The notes under the pieces are model-generated. The model had not been told where the DNA came from. It searched no databases and worked only from the letters and a program-made list of their open reading frames with translations. Shown here one piece after another: positions 1-8,578 of a DNA stretch of 64,000 nt. The translations under genes were made by a program, and so were the position numbers. The stretch covers positions 1 to 64,000 of the forward strand of contig CAJTDC010000008.1 in assembly GCA_910575055.1 (NCBI GenBank), written 5' to 3'. Position 1 is the stretch's first letter, and each line of letters starts with the position of its first letter. This DNA is from Clostridia bacterium (GTDB lineage: Bacteria; Bacillota; Clostridia; Lachnospirales; Anaerotignaceae).

Positions 1-229
1 TTGGTGCTGCACTATTCAAAAGACGTACAAATTCTGCTCTTGTAATGGCTCTGTCTGGTTTGAATGTGCCATCTTCATAGCCACCAATTCTGCCTTCGTT
101 CTGCCATTTTGTAATGGTGAATTCTGCCCAGTGACCAAAAATATCATTTGATGCTCCAAATACAGGAGCTACGCTGCTTACTGTCATTGCTGTTGACAAT
201 AAAAATGCTACTGCTTGATACCTTTTCAT
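1..229 (-). CDS. S-layer homology (SLH) domain protein, N-terminal fragment
   Basis: Only the first 76 or so codons are in the window; the gene runs off the left edge. The start is ATG at 227-229, preceded by a strong AGGAGG at 236-245 (read on the minus strand). The protein opens with a basic residue pair and a hydrophobic stretch ending in VFGAS, a typical Sec signal peptide. It goes straight into an SLH repeat (DIFGHWAEFTITKWQNEGRI, then GGYEDGTFKPD and ITRAEFVRLLN). SLH repeats bind pyruvylated secondary cell-wall polymers, so this is a surface-anchored protein. What follows the SLH part cannot be seen, so its enzymatic or structural role is unknown. Confidence 0.9.
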   Translation of the reverse strand, partial: MKRYQAVAFLLSTAMTVSSVAPVFGASNDIFGHWAEFTITKWQNEGRIGGYEDGTFKPDRAITRAEFVRLLNSAAP

Positions 230-882
230 TTCTTAAATTCCTCCTTAAAAAATAAAATAAAACAAACTTTGATACTGTAATAGAGAGTCTGCCCTCCTCT
301 CTTTATATAATTATAAAAATTTAAGCTGTCCCAAAAGGTATACTTTTTGGAAAAAGAGATTTTTTTCACTTTTTGCAAATTTTCAAAAATTTTCTTGGAC
401 ATTTTAAATAAATTATGTTATAGTATAGGCATAAAAATTTATAACAAATGTATCTTTTTGGAAATACGGCAAATTTTTCAAAAAGTATACCTTTTGACAA
501 TTTTTACTACTTTTATTACTGTTATTATCATCGTATTTTCAATACTTTTTTCACTTTAATTTTATTTCAAAACAACACCTTTTATTTATTTTTTTCAAAA
601 AATTTTTACTTTACATTTCATTTTTAATATATTTCAATAGTTAATACTTTATTTTTTCCTTAAAATTCAACATTTTTTAAAATTTTAGTTATTATTTTTT
701 TGCACTATTTTTTATGCAGTTTGCACAACATCAAAACCAAATAAGAAGTATTTGCAATAAATAAATACATTTTTTATTGTTTTAATAGTCGCTTATTATT
801 TTCATATTGTTACTAAATTTTATAATTATATAAATTGTATTTCAAAACACTTAAAATTATATTTTTTTACTTCGGTTATTTA
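230..882. other. AT-rich intergenic stretch
   Basis: About 650 bases separate the SLH gene from the tetR promoter. The stretch is extremely AT-rich. It holds the SLH gene's ribosome site and presumably its promoter, plus the inverted repeat listed at 327-499. The only sizeable open frame (347-559, TTG start inside the left repeat arm) has no ribosome site and a low-complexity F/I/K composition, so it is not called. Nothing else is recognisable. Confidence 0.6.
327..499. repeat. MITE-like element with terminal inverted repeats
   Basis: Left arm 327-348 starts TGTC and contains AAAAGGTATACTTTTT. The right arm, read from 499 backwards, starts TGTC and contains the same AAAAGGTATACTTTTT, two bases shorter at CC. 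The arms enclose about 130 AT-rich bases. I see no convincing target-site duplication and no coding capacity. This fits a miniature inverted-repeat element or its remnant, but a chance palindrome pair in AT-rich DNA is possible. Confidence 0.4.
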
Positions 883-930
883 TTGACAAATGAAAACAAA
901 TTCTATATAATTGTTTTTGACCTACAGTCA
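883..930 (+). promoter_or_regulatory. tetR-MFS promoter with candidate TetR operator
   Basis: A perfect -35 TTGACA (883-888) and perfect -10 TATAAT (906-911) are 17 bases apart. Directly downstream, over the expected transcription start, lies TGACCTACAGTCA (918-930), an inverted repeat TGAC-N5-GTCA. Its position fits autorepression by the TetR protein encoded next. Confidence 0.7.
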
Positions 931-961
931 TTAACTATATATTGTAAAAGGAGGGTTTAAA

Positions 962-1621
962 TTGGCTAGACCTATTAAAAAAACACCTGAAATATGGAAA
1001 AAAGAAATATTAAATGCAGCACAAAATCTATTTCTATGCAAAGGGTATGAGCAAACTTCTATAGCTGATATTATGAAAACAGTAGGAGGCGCAAAAGGAA
1101 TGTTTTATCGTTTTTTTGAAAGTAAAGAAGAGGTAATGCACTTATTGTGTGACAAAATGTTTTTTGAAAACAATCCTTTTGAAATAATCAAAAAACGTAC
1201 TGATTTAAATGGATTACAAAAAATAAAAGAACTACTTGTTATCAACCAATCAGATACTAAACGAAATAATTTCAATTTACAAGCAATGTCTATATTAAAA
1301 GATACTCCTATTTTAATAGCAGCTATTGAAGCAAATAAAAGAGTATTGACACCATTATGGTTTGAATTATTAGAAGAAGCTAGAAAAGATGGTTCTATTA
1401 AAACAGAATATACAAAAGAACTTTCTGAAATATTGCCACTTATTAATTTTTGGCTTATCCCAACAATATACCCTGCTACCGCTGAAGAAATTCATCATAA
1501 ATATCTTTTTATAATAGAAGTTCTTTCTCATATGGGATTGCCTCTATTTGATAATGAAACAGCAGTTTTAGCAGAAAAATTTATTGCTAATATTTCAGAA
1601 AAAGGAGCAAAAAAACAATGA
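962..1621 (+). CDS. TetR/AcrR family transcriptional regulator
   Basis: A 219-residue DNA-binding repressor. An N-terminal helix-turn-helix of the TetR family spans roughly residues 10-57 (ILNAAQNLFLCKGYEQTSI, then ADIMKTVGGAKGMFYRFF). A helical ligand-binding/dimer domain follows. The start is TTG at 962, supported by AAGGAGGG just upstream. The last four bases overlap the ATG of the MFS gene (ATGA), so the two are translationally coupled. TetR proteins beside exporters usually repress that exporter and respond to its substrate; here the ligand is not known. The strong promoter with a palindrome at the start site suggests autoregulation. Confidence 0.9.
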   Translation: MARPIKKTPEIWKKEILNAAQNLFLCKGYEQTSIADIMKTVGGAKGMFYRFFESKEEVMHLLCDKMFFENNPFEIIKKRTDLNGLQKIKELLVINQSDTKRNNFNLQAMSILKDTPILIAAIEANKRVLTPLWFELLEEARKDGSIKTEYTKELSEILPLINFWLIPTIYPATAEEIHHKYLFIIEVLSHMGLPLFDNETAVLAEKFIANISEKGAKKQ

Positions 1622-2847
1622 CACAAAAATTATTTACTAAAAATTTTATATTTCTTATACTAGGACAAGCAACTTCATTGTTCGGCAATTTTATACTAAA
1701 ACTTGCACTTTCTATGTATGTATTAGAAAAAACAAAATCTGCTTCTATATTTGCTGAAATATTATCTATTGCAACAATTCCTACTATTTTGTTATCTCCT
1801 TTAGGTGGTATCATTGCTGATAGAGTAAATAAAAGAAATATTATGATTTTGTTAGATGTATTAACTGGAATTTTTGTTTTACTTGCTACAATAATATTAT
1901 CTGAATATAATGACATTATTACAATCAGTATATTATTGGTAATATTATCCATACTAGCAGCATTTGAAACACCTACTGTACAAGCCTGTATTCCATCTAT
2001 GTTAACAGGTGACAACATTACAAAAGCAAATGCAGTTGTAAATCAAATTGCTTCATTATCTTATTTCATTGCGCCTATGTTAGGCAGTATACTATATACT
2101 ATATTTGGTTTAAAAGCTGTTATGTATTCAAGCACTTTTTTCTTCTTTATTACTGCTTTATTAGAATGTTTTATTAAATTAAATCATTCTCCTTTTCACT
2201 ATAATAATAATAATATATTTTTTACTATCAAACAAGATTTTTTATGCAGTATACAATATATTTTTAAAGAGCAAACAAGTATTTTAAAAATATTACTTTT
2301 TACCTCCTTTTCCAGATTTTTTGTAACAGGCATTATTATAGTGGGACTTCCTTATATTGTACGTACTATACTTAGTTTAAATGCAAAATATTATGGTGCT
2401 GTAGAAAGTGCATTAGCGATTGCTACTATTTTAGGAAGTATTTTTGCTGGACTTTTTTCAAAAAAATGGAAAGCACATAATTTATATATTATTTTTTCTT
2501 TTATTGGTCTATTTATGATTACCAGTGGTATTGCTTTTATTCTTCCAGTCAATACCATTACAAAATATAGTATCAATGTCATTTCATATTGTGGTATGCA
2601 AATTGCAGTTACCATTTTTTCTATTTGTGCTGTTTCTTTTATACAACAAAAAATACCAAATTATTTTATTGGAAAAATGATGGCTTATACTTCTGCTATT
2701 ACATTATGTGTTCAGCCTATAGGACAGATAGTATATGGTTCACTTTTCGATTACTTTCACAATAAAATATATTTTATTATGATTACTACAGGTATAATTA
2801 TATATATTACAGCTATATTATCATCAAAATTTTTTAAAGCATTATAA
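1618..2847 (+). CDS. MFS transporter (MFS_3/enterobactin-exporter-like drug exporter)
   Basis: A 409-residue integral membrane protein with about 12 predicted hydrophobic helices. It shows the MFS loop signature between helices 2 and 3 (GGIIADRVNKRNIM). The opening, FLILGQATSLFGNFILKLAL, is typical of macrolide- or siderophore-exporter-like MFS proteins of Firmicutes. It is co-transcribed with and overlaps the TetR gene upstream, and a clear terminator follows. The likely role is proton-driven export of a toxic or signalling compound sensed by the TetR protein. The substrate cannot be read from the sequence. Confidence 0.88.
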   Translation: MTQKLFTKNFIFLILGQATSLFGNFILKLALSMYVLEKTKSASIFAEILSIATIPTILLSPLGGIIADRVNKRNIMILLDVLTGIFVLLATIILSEYNDIITISILLVILSILAAFETPTVQACIPSMLTGDNITKANAVVNQIASLSYFIAPMLGSILYTIFGLKAVMYSSTFFFFITALLECFIKLNHSPFHYNNNNIFFTIKQDFLCSIQYIFKEQTSILKILLFTSFSRFFVTGIIIVGLPYIVRTILSLNAKYYGAVESALAIATILGSIFAGLFSKKWKAHNLYIIFSFIGLFMITSGIAFILPVNTITKYSINVISYCGMQIAVTIFSICAVSFIQQKIPNYFIGKMMAYTSAITLCVQPIGQIVYGSLFDYFHNKIYFIMITTGIIIYITAILSSKFFKAL

Positions 2848-2858
2848 AAATTAATATA

Positions 2859-2896
2859 AAAAATCACTAACTTAAAAAATTAGTGATTTTTTAAAA
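2859..2896 (+). terminator. Rho-independent terminator of the tetR-MFS operon
   Basis: A stem AAATCACTAA / TTAGTGATTT flanks a short loop and runs into TTTTT, 12 bases after the MFS stop codon. Confidence 0.85.
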
Positions 2897-2925
2897 CACA
2901 TTTTCATTTAAAAATGATAATATGA

Positions 2926-3030
2926 TTAATATTCTCTTTCTCTTGTGTTTAAATCAATAATAGACATTGTTAAAAGTGCCGCAGATACTGCTAACGATAC
3001 CGCACTTAGCACTAATTTTGTTATTTTCAC
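2926..3030 (-). CDS. Small single-pass membrane protein, 34 residues
   Basis: A very short frame with excellent initiation signals: AAAGGAGGAAACGCT, then GTG at 3028-3030. It starts 15 bases after the purL stop codon, so it probably sits in the purL transcript. The product starts with two lysines near the N-terminus (VKITK), has a hydrophobic, alanine/leucine-rich helix over residues 6-25, and ends in a charged tail (NTREREY). It could be a small regulatory or accessory membrane peptide. It resembles the start of an exported protein but stops after the helix. I do not recognise a family. The ribosome site and compact helix argue that it is real. Confidence 0.55.
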   Translation of the reverse strand: MKITKLVLSAVSLAVSAALLTMSIIDLNTREREY

Positions 3031-3045
3031 AGCGTTTCCTCCTTT

Positions 3046-6000
3046 TTATTTAAAATAATTTACACCAGAAAGAAATATTTTTTGGTCTTTTTCTCCTGCT
3101 ACATTTTTGTAAAGACCGTTTCCAATTCTTTCAGAATGTCCCATTTTTCCAAATACTCTGCCGTCTGGACTAGTAATGCCTTCTATTGCCAAAGCAGAAC
3201 CATTTGGATTATAACGAATATCATAAGTAGGTTTTCCCGAAGGGTCAACATACTGTGTAGCAATCTGTCCTTTTGTTGCAAGTTCTTCTAATACAAATTG
3301 AGGTGCAACAAATCTTCCTTCTCCGTGTGATACAGGTATTGTATAAACATCTTCTGGTTCTACTGACCAAAGCCAAGGTGATAAATTAGATGTAATTTTT
3401 GTATCTACTAAGCAAGAAATATGTCTACCAATTTGATTATATGTCAATGTTGGGCTATTTTCGTCAATATCTCTAATTTCGCCATAAGGTACTAACCCTA
3501 ATTTAACCAGTGCTTGAAAACCATTACAAATTCCCAACATTAAACCATCTCTGTTTTGGAGCAAATCCATAACAGCCTCTTTTATTATAGGATTTCTAAA
3601 TGTTGCTGCAATAAATTTTCCGGAACCTTCTGGCTCATCTCCTGCACTAAATCCTCCTGGAAGCATAATCATTTGTGCATTACGTATCATTTTTTCCATT
3701 TTCTGTATAGTTTGTTCCAATGCTTGTACAGAAAGATTTGCTATAACAAGTGTTTCTACTTCTGCTCCTGCTTTTTCAAATGCTCTTTTAGAGTCATATT
3801 CGCAATTTGTTCCTGGAAAAACAGGTATAAATACACGAGGTTTTGCAATATTATGTGAATGAGTTGCCTTCTGTTTTATAGTATAATTTGCAACAGAAAT
3901 ATTTTCTTTTTTGTATTCTTTTGTCTTTGTTGGGAAAACACTTTCTAATGGCTTTTGCCAAACTTCTGCTGCTTGTTTAATATCAATTTCTATATTGCCA
4001 TAAGTAATAACAGGCTCTGCTATAGTTTCTCCTAATACAATCGCATCTGCTCCTTTAAAATCAAATACTTTAGAATTAACTAACTCTAATACAAAAGAAC
4101 CATATTCTGGCTGAAAGAAATCTTTTTGTTGTAATTCATCATTTAATTGTACACCTATAAAATTACCAAAAGACATTTTACTAATTGCCTCTGCAATACC
4201 ACCACTTTTTACCGTATGAGCAGAAACACAAATTCCTTTTTGAATATAACTATATACTAATTCAAATATCTTTTTTAAATAATCATAGTCCGGTAAATGA
4301 TTTTCGTCTAACCTTGCAGGTAAAAATACTACTTTATTTCCTGCTTTTTTAAACTCTGGAGAAATAATTCCTTTTATATTTTCATAGTCTACTGCAAAAG
4401 AAACTAATGTTGGAGGTACTGTCATATCTTCAAATGTACCAGACATACTATCTTTACCACCTATTGCTGCAACACCCATTTCCATTTGTGCCTTAAATGC
4501 ACCAATTAATGCTGCAAAAGGTTTTCCCCATTTTTCAGGATTTGTTCCCAATCTTTCAAAATATTCTTGAAATGTTAATCTTACTTTTTTATAATCACCA
4601 CCCGCTGCTACAATTTTGGCAAGTGACTCTACTACTGCAAATACTGCTCCATGAAATGGACTCCATTTTGCAATTTCCGGATGATATCCAAAACTCATCA
4701 TTGTAGCTGTAGTAGTTTCTCCTTCTAACATAGGCACTTTTGCTGCCATTACTTCCGTTGGTGTAAGCTGATTTTTACCACCAAAAGGCATAAGCACTGT
4801 ACTTGCTCCAATGGTAGAGTCAAAACGTTCTACTAATCCCTTTTGTCCTGCAACATTTAATTTTTGTAAATTTTTAAACCACGCTTGTTTAAAATCTTGT
4901 TCAATCATATCTTCCGCAACAGATGTTTTTTTGAAAAAATTATCTCTTGTAGGCATTTTTACAACAACATCTGTTATCTGTGTTGCACCATTTGTATCTA
5001 AAAAGTTTCTTGAAATATTAACAATGTCTTTTCCTCGCCAGTTCATAATCAATCTTCTGTCATCTGTTACAACAGCAACTTTTGTTGCTTCTAAATTTTC
5101 TTCTAAAGCATACTGTATAAAACTTTGTACGTTTTGTTCTGAAACAACAACTGCCATTCTTTCTTGTGACTCTGATATTGCCAGCTCTGTACCATCTAAA
5201 CCATCATATTTTTTAGGTACTGCATCTAAATTGATTACCAAACCTTCTGCAAGTTCTCCTATTGCAACAGAAACACCACCTGCTCCAAAATCGTTACATC
5301 TTTTTATCATTTTGCTGACTTCTGGATTTCGAAACAATCTTTGCAACTTTCTTTCTGTAGGAGGATTTCCCTTTTGTACTTCTGCTCCACAGTTCTCAAT
5401 AGAAGAAATTGTGTGCTCTTTAGAAGAACCTGTTGCTCCACCACAACCATCACGTCCTGTTCTGCCTCCTACTAATATAATAGCATCACTTGCTTGTGGA
5501 ACTTGTCTTACAATATTCTGTTTTTTTGCTGCACCAATAACTGCACCAATTTCCATTCTTTTTGCTACAAAACCTGCGTCATATATCTCCACAACTTGTC
5601 CCGTTGCTAAACCAATTTGATTACCATAAGAACTATATCCTTTTGCAGCTTCTGTTACAATTTTTCTTTGAGGCAGTTTTCCTGCTATAGTATCAGATAT
5701 TTTACCTGTTGGGTCGCCTGCTCCTGTTACTCTCATTGCTTGATATACATAAGAACGTCCAGATAATGGATCACGTATTGCACCACCTAAACAAGTTGCT
5801 GCTCCACCAAAAGGCTCTATTTCTGTAGGGTGATTATGCGTTTCGTTTTTAAACATAATTACCCAATCTTCTGTTACACCATCTACATCTACAGGTACAA
5901 TAATAGAACACGCATTAATTTCTTCTGATTGATCTAAATCGTCAAGCATTCCTTTTTTTCTTAATGCTTTCATACCCAAAACGGCAATATCCATTAAATT

Positions 6001-6822
6001 GACATCTCTTTGTTCTTCTTTTTGTCCATATACTTCTTTTCTTTCTGATTGATATAGTTCATATGCTTTTTGAAAAGGTGATTTATATTTTCCATTTTCA
6101 ATTTCTACATTTTGTATTTTTGTTTGAAATGTGGTATGTCTGCAATGGTCAGACCAATATGTGTCAATTACTTTAATTTCTGTTACAGTAGGATTTCTTT
6201 TTTCTGTATCTCTAAAATATTGTTGGCAAAATAAAAAATCCTCTTTGCTCATTGCTGTAGACAGTTGTTGACGCAGTTGTTCCAATTCTTCTGGAGTTTT
6301 ATTGATAAAGTCTTCAAAATATTTTACATCTTCTGGAACTTCTGTTTCTAACTGTAAACTGTTTGGTTTCTCAAGAGATGCCTCTCTGCTGTCTACTGGA
6401 TTGATACAATACGCTTTTATTTTATTAATTTCCTGTTCTGAAATATTTCCTTTTAACACAAACACTTTTGCTACTGCAATAGTAGGTTTTTCTGTTTGAG
6501 AAATAAGTTGAATACATTGCATAGCAGAGTCTGCCCTTTGGTCATATTGTCCTGGCAAAAATTCTGTTGCAAAAACGCTCTCATCTTGTGAAAAAGTAAC
6601 TTCTTCCTCATAAACATAGTCTACAGGAGGCTCCGAAAAAATAGTTGTTTTTGCACTTTGATAATCTTTTTCGCTAATTCCTTCTACATCATAACGATGG
6701 AGTATTCTCAAAGAAATTAGATTTTCTATAGCTAAATTTTCTTTTAAATCCTCTAAAAGATGTTGTGCTTCCACATCACAACCAGCCTTTTTTTCTACAT
6801 ACAGACGTTTTATATTTCCCAT
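3046..6822 (-). CDS. purL: Phosphoribosylformylglycinamidine synthase, single-chain PurL
   Basis: A 1258-residue enzyme of de novo purine synthesis. It converts FGAR, glutamine and ATP to FGAM in the cytoplasm. The length matches the large, fused PurL type rather than the PurLQS complex. The FGAM synthase domains include DTYWSDHCRHTTF and KNETHNHPTEIEPFGGAATC. The C-terminal glutamine amidotransferase carries GTNCEYDS, GGFSAGDE, the nucleophile Cys (about residue 1099, LGICNGFQ) and the His-Glu pair in HSE (about 1229-1231). The ribosome site GAAAGGGAT lies upstream. No other pur genes adjoin it. Its promoter overlaps the divergent promoter of the zinc-ribbon gene. Confidence 0.97.
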   Translation of the reverse strand: MGNIKRLYVEKKAGCDVEAQHLLEDLKENLAIENLISLRILHRYDVEGISEKDYQSAKTTIFSEPPVDYVYEEEVTFSQDESVFATEFLPGQYDQRADSAMQCIQLISQTEKPTIAVAKVFVLKGNISEQEINKIKAYCINPVDSREASLEKPNSLQLETEVPEDVKYFEDFINKTPEELEQLRQQLSTAMSKEDFLFCQQYFRDTEKRNPTVTEIKVIDTYWSDHCRHTTFQTKIQNVEIENGKYKSPFQKAYELYQSERKEVYGQKEEQRDVNLMDIAVLGMKALRKKGMLDDLDQSEEINACSIIVPVDVDGVTEDWVIMFKNETHNHPTEIEPFGGAATCLGGAIRDPLSGRSYVYQAMRVTGAGDPTGKISDTIAGKLPQRKIVTEAAKGYSSYGNQIGLATGQVVEIYDAGFVAKRMEIGAVIGAAKKQNIVRQVPQASDAIILVGGRTGRDGCGGATGSSKEHTISSIENCGAEVQKGNPPTERKLQRLFRNPEVSKMIKRCNDFGAGGVSVAIGELAEGLVINLDAVPKKYDGLDGTELAISESQERMAVVVSEQNVQSFIQYALEENLEATKVAVVTDDRRLIMNWRGKDIVNISRNFLDTNGATQITDVVVKMPTRDNFFKKTSVAEDMIEQDFKQAWFKNLQKLNVAGQKGLVERFDSTIGASTVLMPFGGKNQLTPTEVMAAKVPMLEGETTTATMMSFGYHPEIAKWSPFHGAVFAVVESLAKIVAAGGDYKKVRLTFQEYFERLGTNPEKWGKPFAALIGAFKAQMEMGVAAIGGKDSMSGTFEDMTVPPTLVSFAVDYENIKGIISPEFKKAGNKVVFLPARLDENHLPDYDYLKKIFELVYSYIQKGICVSAHTVKSGGIAEAISKMSFGNFIGVQLNDELQQKDFFQPEYGSFVLELVNSKVFDFKGADAIVLGETIAEPVITYGNIEIDIKQAAEVWQKPLESVFPTKTKEYKKENISVANYTIKQKATHSHNIAKPRVFIPVFPGTNCEYDSKRAFEKAGAEVETLVIANLSVQALEQTIQKMEKMIRNAQMIMLPGGFSAGDEPEGSGKFIAATFRNPIIKEAVMDLLQNRDGLMLGICNGFQALVKLGLVPYGEIRDIDENSPTLTYNQIGRHISCLVDTKITSNLSPWLWSVEPEDVYTIPVSHGEGRFVAPQFVLEELATKGQIATQYVDPSGKPTYDIRYNPNGSALAIEGITSPDGRVFGKMGHSERIGNGLYKNVAGEKDQKIFLSGVNYFK

Positions 6823-6885
6823 ATCGTAATCCCTTTCATCTATTCACGATTTATTTTTAACAATGCCGATTTCCTATCGACTCTA

Positions 6886-6921
6886 TTGTAACATTGTACC
6901 ATGTTATGATATAATTGTAAA
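6886..6921. promoter_or_regulatory. Overlapping divergent promoters of purL and the zinc-ribbon gene
   Basis: Leftward: -35 TTTACA (6921-6916) and -10 TACAAT (6898-6893), 17-base spacer, for purL. Rightward: -35 TTGTAA (6886-6891) and -10 TATAAT (6910-6915), 18-base spacer, for the gene at 6976. The two footprints share the same 36 bases, so the polymerases should exclude each other. No purine riboswitch was found in the purL leader. Confidence 0.55.
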
Positions 6922-6975
6922 AGGATTTTTAATAAAATGATTTAATTGCTTTATTTATTGGGGAGGTAGTAATTT

Positions 6976-7341
6976 ATGATTTTTATTTACAACTTTGGTT
7001 CTAAGTCAAAAAGTCTTTCTTCACAGTCTGGTATTTGTCCTCATTGTGGTCGTATGTGTCGATTTGATGTATTTTTAAAATACAGTTATTTTAGTTTATT
7101 TTTCATTCCTTTATTCAAATGGAATAAAAAATATTATGCAACAAGTAGTTGCTGTGGTGCAATCTATTCTATACTTCCAGAAGTAGGAAAAGACATCAAT
7201 AAAGGCTTAATTACATCTATAGATGAAAGTGATATGGAATATGTTTCAGGTTCTTCTTATTCAGAAAATAATTTTTGTACTTATTGTGGTGCTCCTCGTA
7301 ACGGAAATAATTATTGTGCAAAATGCGGAAATAAATTTTAA
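6976..7341 (+). CDS. Zinc-ribbon protein, double ribbon
   Basis: A 121-residue small protein with two zinc-binding knuckle sets. The N-terminal CPHCGRMC sits near residues 21-28. The C-terminal CTYCGAPRNGNNYCAKCG sits near 101-118 and is a classical zinc_ribbon_2 pair. Between them is an aromatic stretch (FSLFFIPLFKWNKKYYATSS) followed by CCGAIYSI, the layout of the zinc-ribbon 'zinc_ribbon_15'-like proteins of Firmicutes. The start is set by GGGGAGGTAG. It is monocistronic, ending in a bidirectional terminator shared with sigF. The molecular role is unknown; such proteins often bind nucleic acid or act as membrane-associated adaptors. Confidence 0.75.
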   Translation: MIFIYNFGSKSKSLSSQSGICPHCGRMCRFDVFLKYSYFSLFFIPLFKWNKKYYATSSCCGAIYSILPEVGKDINKGLITSIDESDMEYVSGSSYSENNFCTYCGAPRNGNNYCAKCGNKF

Positions 7342-7347
7342 TACTAT

Positions 7348-7386
7348 GATTGCCAAGCTGAAATATTTTTCAACTTGGCAATACAA
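7348..7386. terminator. Bidirectional terminator between zinc-ribbon gene and sigF
   Basis: A stem TGCCAAGCTG / CAACTTGGCA (7351-7360 with 7371-7380; two G-U or mismatch positions near the loop) lies between convergent stop codons. Confidence 0.65.
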
Positions 7387-7389
7387 TAT

Positions 7390-8136
7390 TTATATTTGTT
7401 CCATTTTCTTTCTTATTCTTAAAAGTACCTTTTTTTCTATACGAGAAACTTGTACTTGTGAAATTCCCATTTTTTTAGCAATGTCTGACTGTGTTTTATC
7501 TTCAAAATATCGTAGTACAATAATCTGTTTTTCTTTAGGTTCTAACTGATTTAATATTTCTTTTAGTGCAATTTTTTCAATCAGTTTCTCATCTGTATCA
7601 CTTTGTTTTTGTTCCAGCTTGTCCAATACATACATATCTTTACTATTATTATCTCCTTGATAAACAGTAGCATAAATACTTTCTACTTCTCTGTCGGCGT
7701 CCATTGCTGCTGCTAATTCTTCCACAGATACCTCTAATTCTTTCGCTAATTCTCCTATTGTTACATCTCTGCCCGTTTTATGAATAAGCATTTGTCTTGT
7801 ATATTTTGCTTTTACAGCAAGTTCTTTCAGAGAGCGACTTACTTTAATCATACCATCATCTCTCAAAAATCGTTTAATTTCTCCCATAATCATAGGCACA
7901 GCATAAGTAGAAAATTTTAAATTCATTGTAACATCAAATTTTTCAATACATTTTAGTAACCCAATCGCACCAATTTGATATAAATCTTCTAAATCATATC
8001 CTCTTCCTTGAAATCTTTTTACAATAGACCATATCAATCCTGTATTTTCAGAAATAAGCTTTTCTTTTGCTTGTTGTTTCCCAGATTGTGCTTGTTGTAT
8101 TAGTTGATATACCTCCTGCGTTTCCAATATGTCCAT
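7390..8136 (-). CDS. sigF: Sporulation sigma factor SigF
   Basis: A 248-residue sigma-70 family factor that directs early forespore transcription. Region 2 is DLYQIGAIGLLKCIEKFD and FSTYAVPMIMGEIKRFLRD. Region 3 follows, and region 4 ends in the helix-turn-helix TQSDIAKKMGISQVQVSRIE. SigF and SigG are close in sequence; the placement as third gene after spoIIAA and spoIIAB identifies SigF. The start lies 4 bases after spoIIAB. In known spore formers the protein is held inactive by SpoIIAB until forespore septation. Confidence 0.96.
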   Translation of the reverse strand: MDILETQEVYQLIQQAQSGKQQAKEKLISENTGLIWSIVKRFQGRGYDLEDLYQIGAIGLLKCIEKFDVTMNLKFSTYAVPMIMGEIKRFLRDDGMIKVSRSLKELAVKAKYTRQMLIHKTGRDVTIGELAKELEVSVEELAAAMDADREVESIYATVYQGDNNSKDMYVLDKLEQKQSDTDEKLIEKIALKEILNQLEPKEKQIIVLRYFEDKTQSDIAKKMGISQVQVSRIEKKVLLRIRKKMEQI

Positions 8137-8140
8137 CTCC

Positions 8141-8578
8141 TCACAAAAAGGTATTTTTGTTAACTATTTTTGTCATAGTAATTTTTGTACCAACACCTTC
8201 TACACTTTCTATTGTCATATCGTCCATAAATGTTTCCATAACAGTAAAACCCATACCAGAACGTTCTAGCTCTGGCTTTGAGGTATAAAGTGGTTGCCTT
8301 GCTTGTTCTATGTCTTTTATGCCTTTTCCCTTATCTGTTACTATAATGCTCACTTTATCCTCTATGTATCCACAAAATAATGTTACAATACCTTCTTTAT
8401 TCTCATATCCATGTATAATAGCATTTGTAACTGCTTCTGAAACAGCCGTTTTAATATCTGTAATGTCTGAAACAGTAGGATTTAACTGTGATACAAATGT
8501 TGCTGCTACTACTCTGGCAAATGCTTCATTTTCAGATATTGCTTTAAATTGTATTGTCATTTCATTTTCATACTGCAT
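8141..8578 (-). CDS. spoIIAB: Anti-sigma F factor and serine kinase SpoIIAB
   Basis: A 145-residue GHKL-fold ATPase/kinase. Seen are the N-box helix AVSEAVTNAIIHGYEN, the ATP-lid motif TDKGKGI and the C-terminal GMGFTVMETFMD. It binds SigF and phosphorylates SpoIIAA on a serine. The start ATG at 8578 lies inside the end of spoIIAA (11-base overlap) and is served by GGGAGG there, so translation is coupled. Gene order spoIIAA-spoIIAB-sigF is the canonical one. Confidence 0.96.
   Translation of the reverse strand: MQYENEMTIQFKAISENEAFARVVAATFVSQLNPTVSDITDIKTAVSEAVTNAIIHGYENKEGIVTLFCGYIEDKVSIIVTDKGKGIKDIEQARQPLYTSKPELERSGMGFTVMETFMDDMTIESVEGVGTKITMTKIVNKNTFL

Noticed and set aside
347-559. 70-codon frame on the plus strand
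   Set aside because: Starts with TTG inside an inverted repeat, has no ribosome site and reads as AT-rich noise.
1587-2018. 143-codon frame opposite the MFS gene
   Set aside because: Shadow frame; the MFS gene has promoter, coupling and motifs.
4811-5620. 269-codon open frame opposite purL
   Set aside because: Antisense shadow of a strongly coding gene with all PurL motifs in the other frame; no ribosome site.
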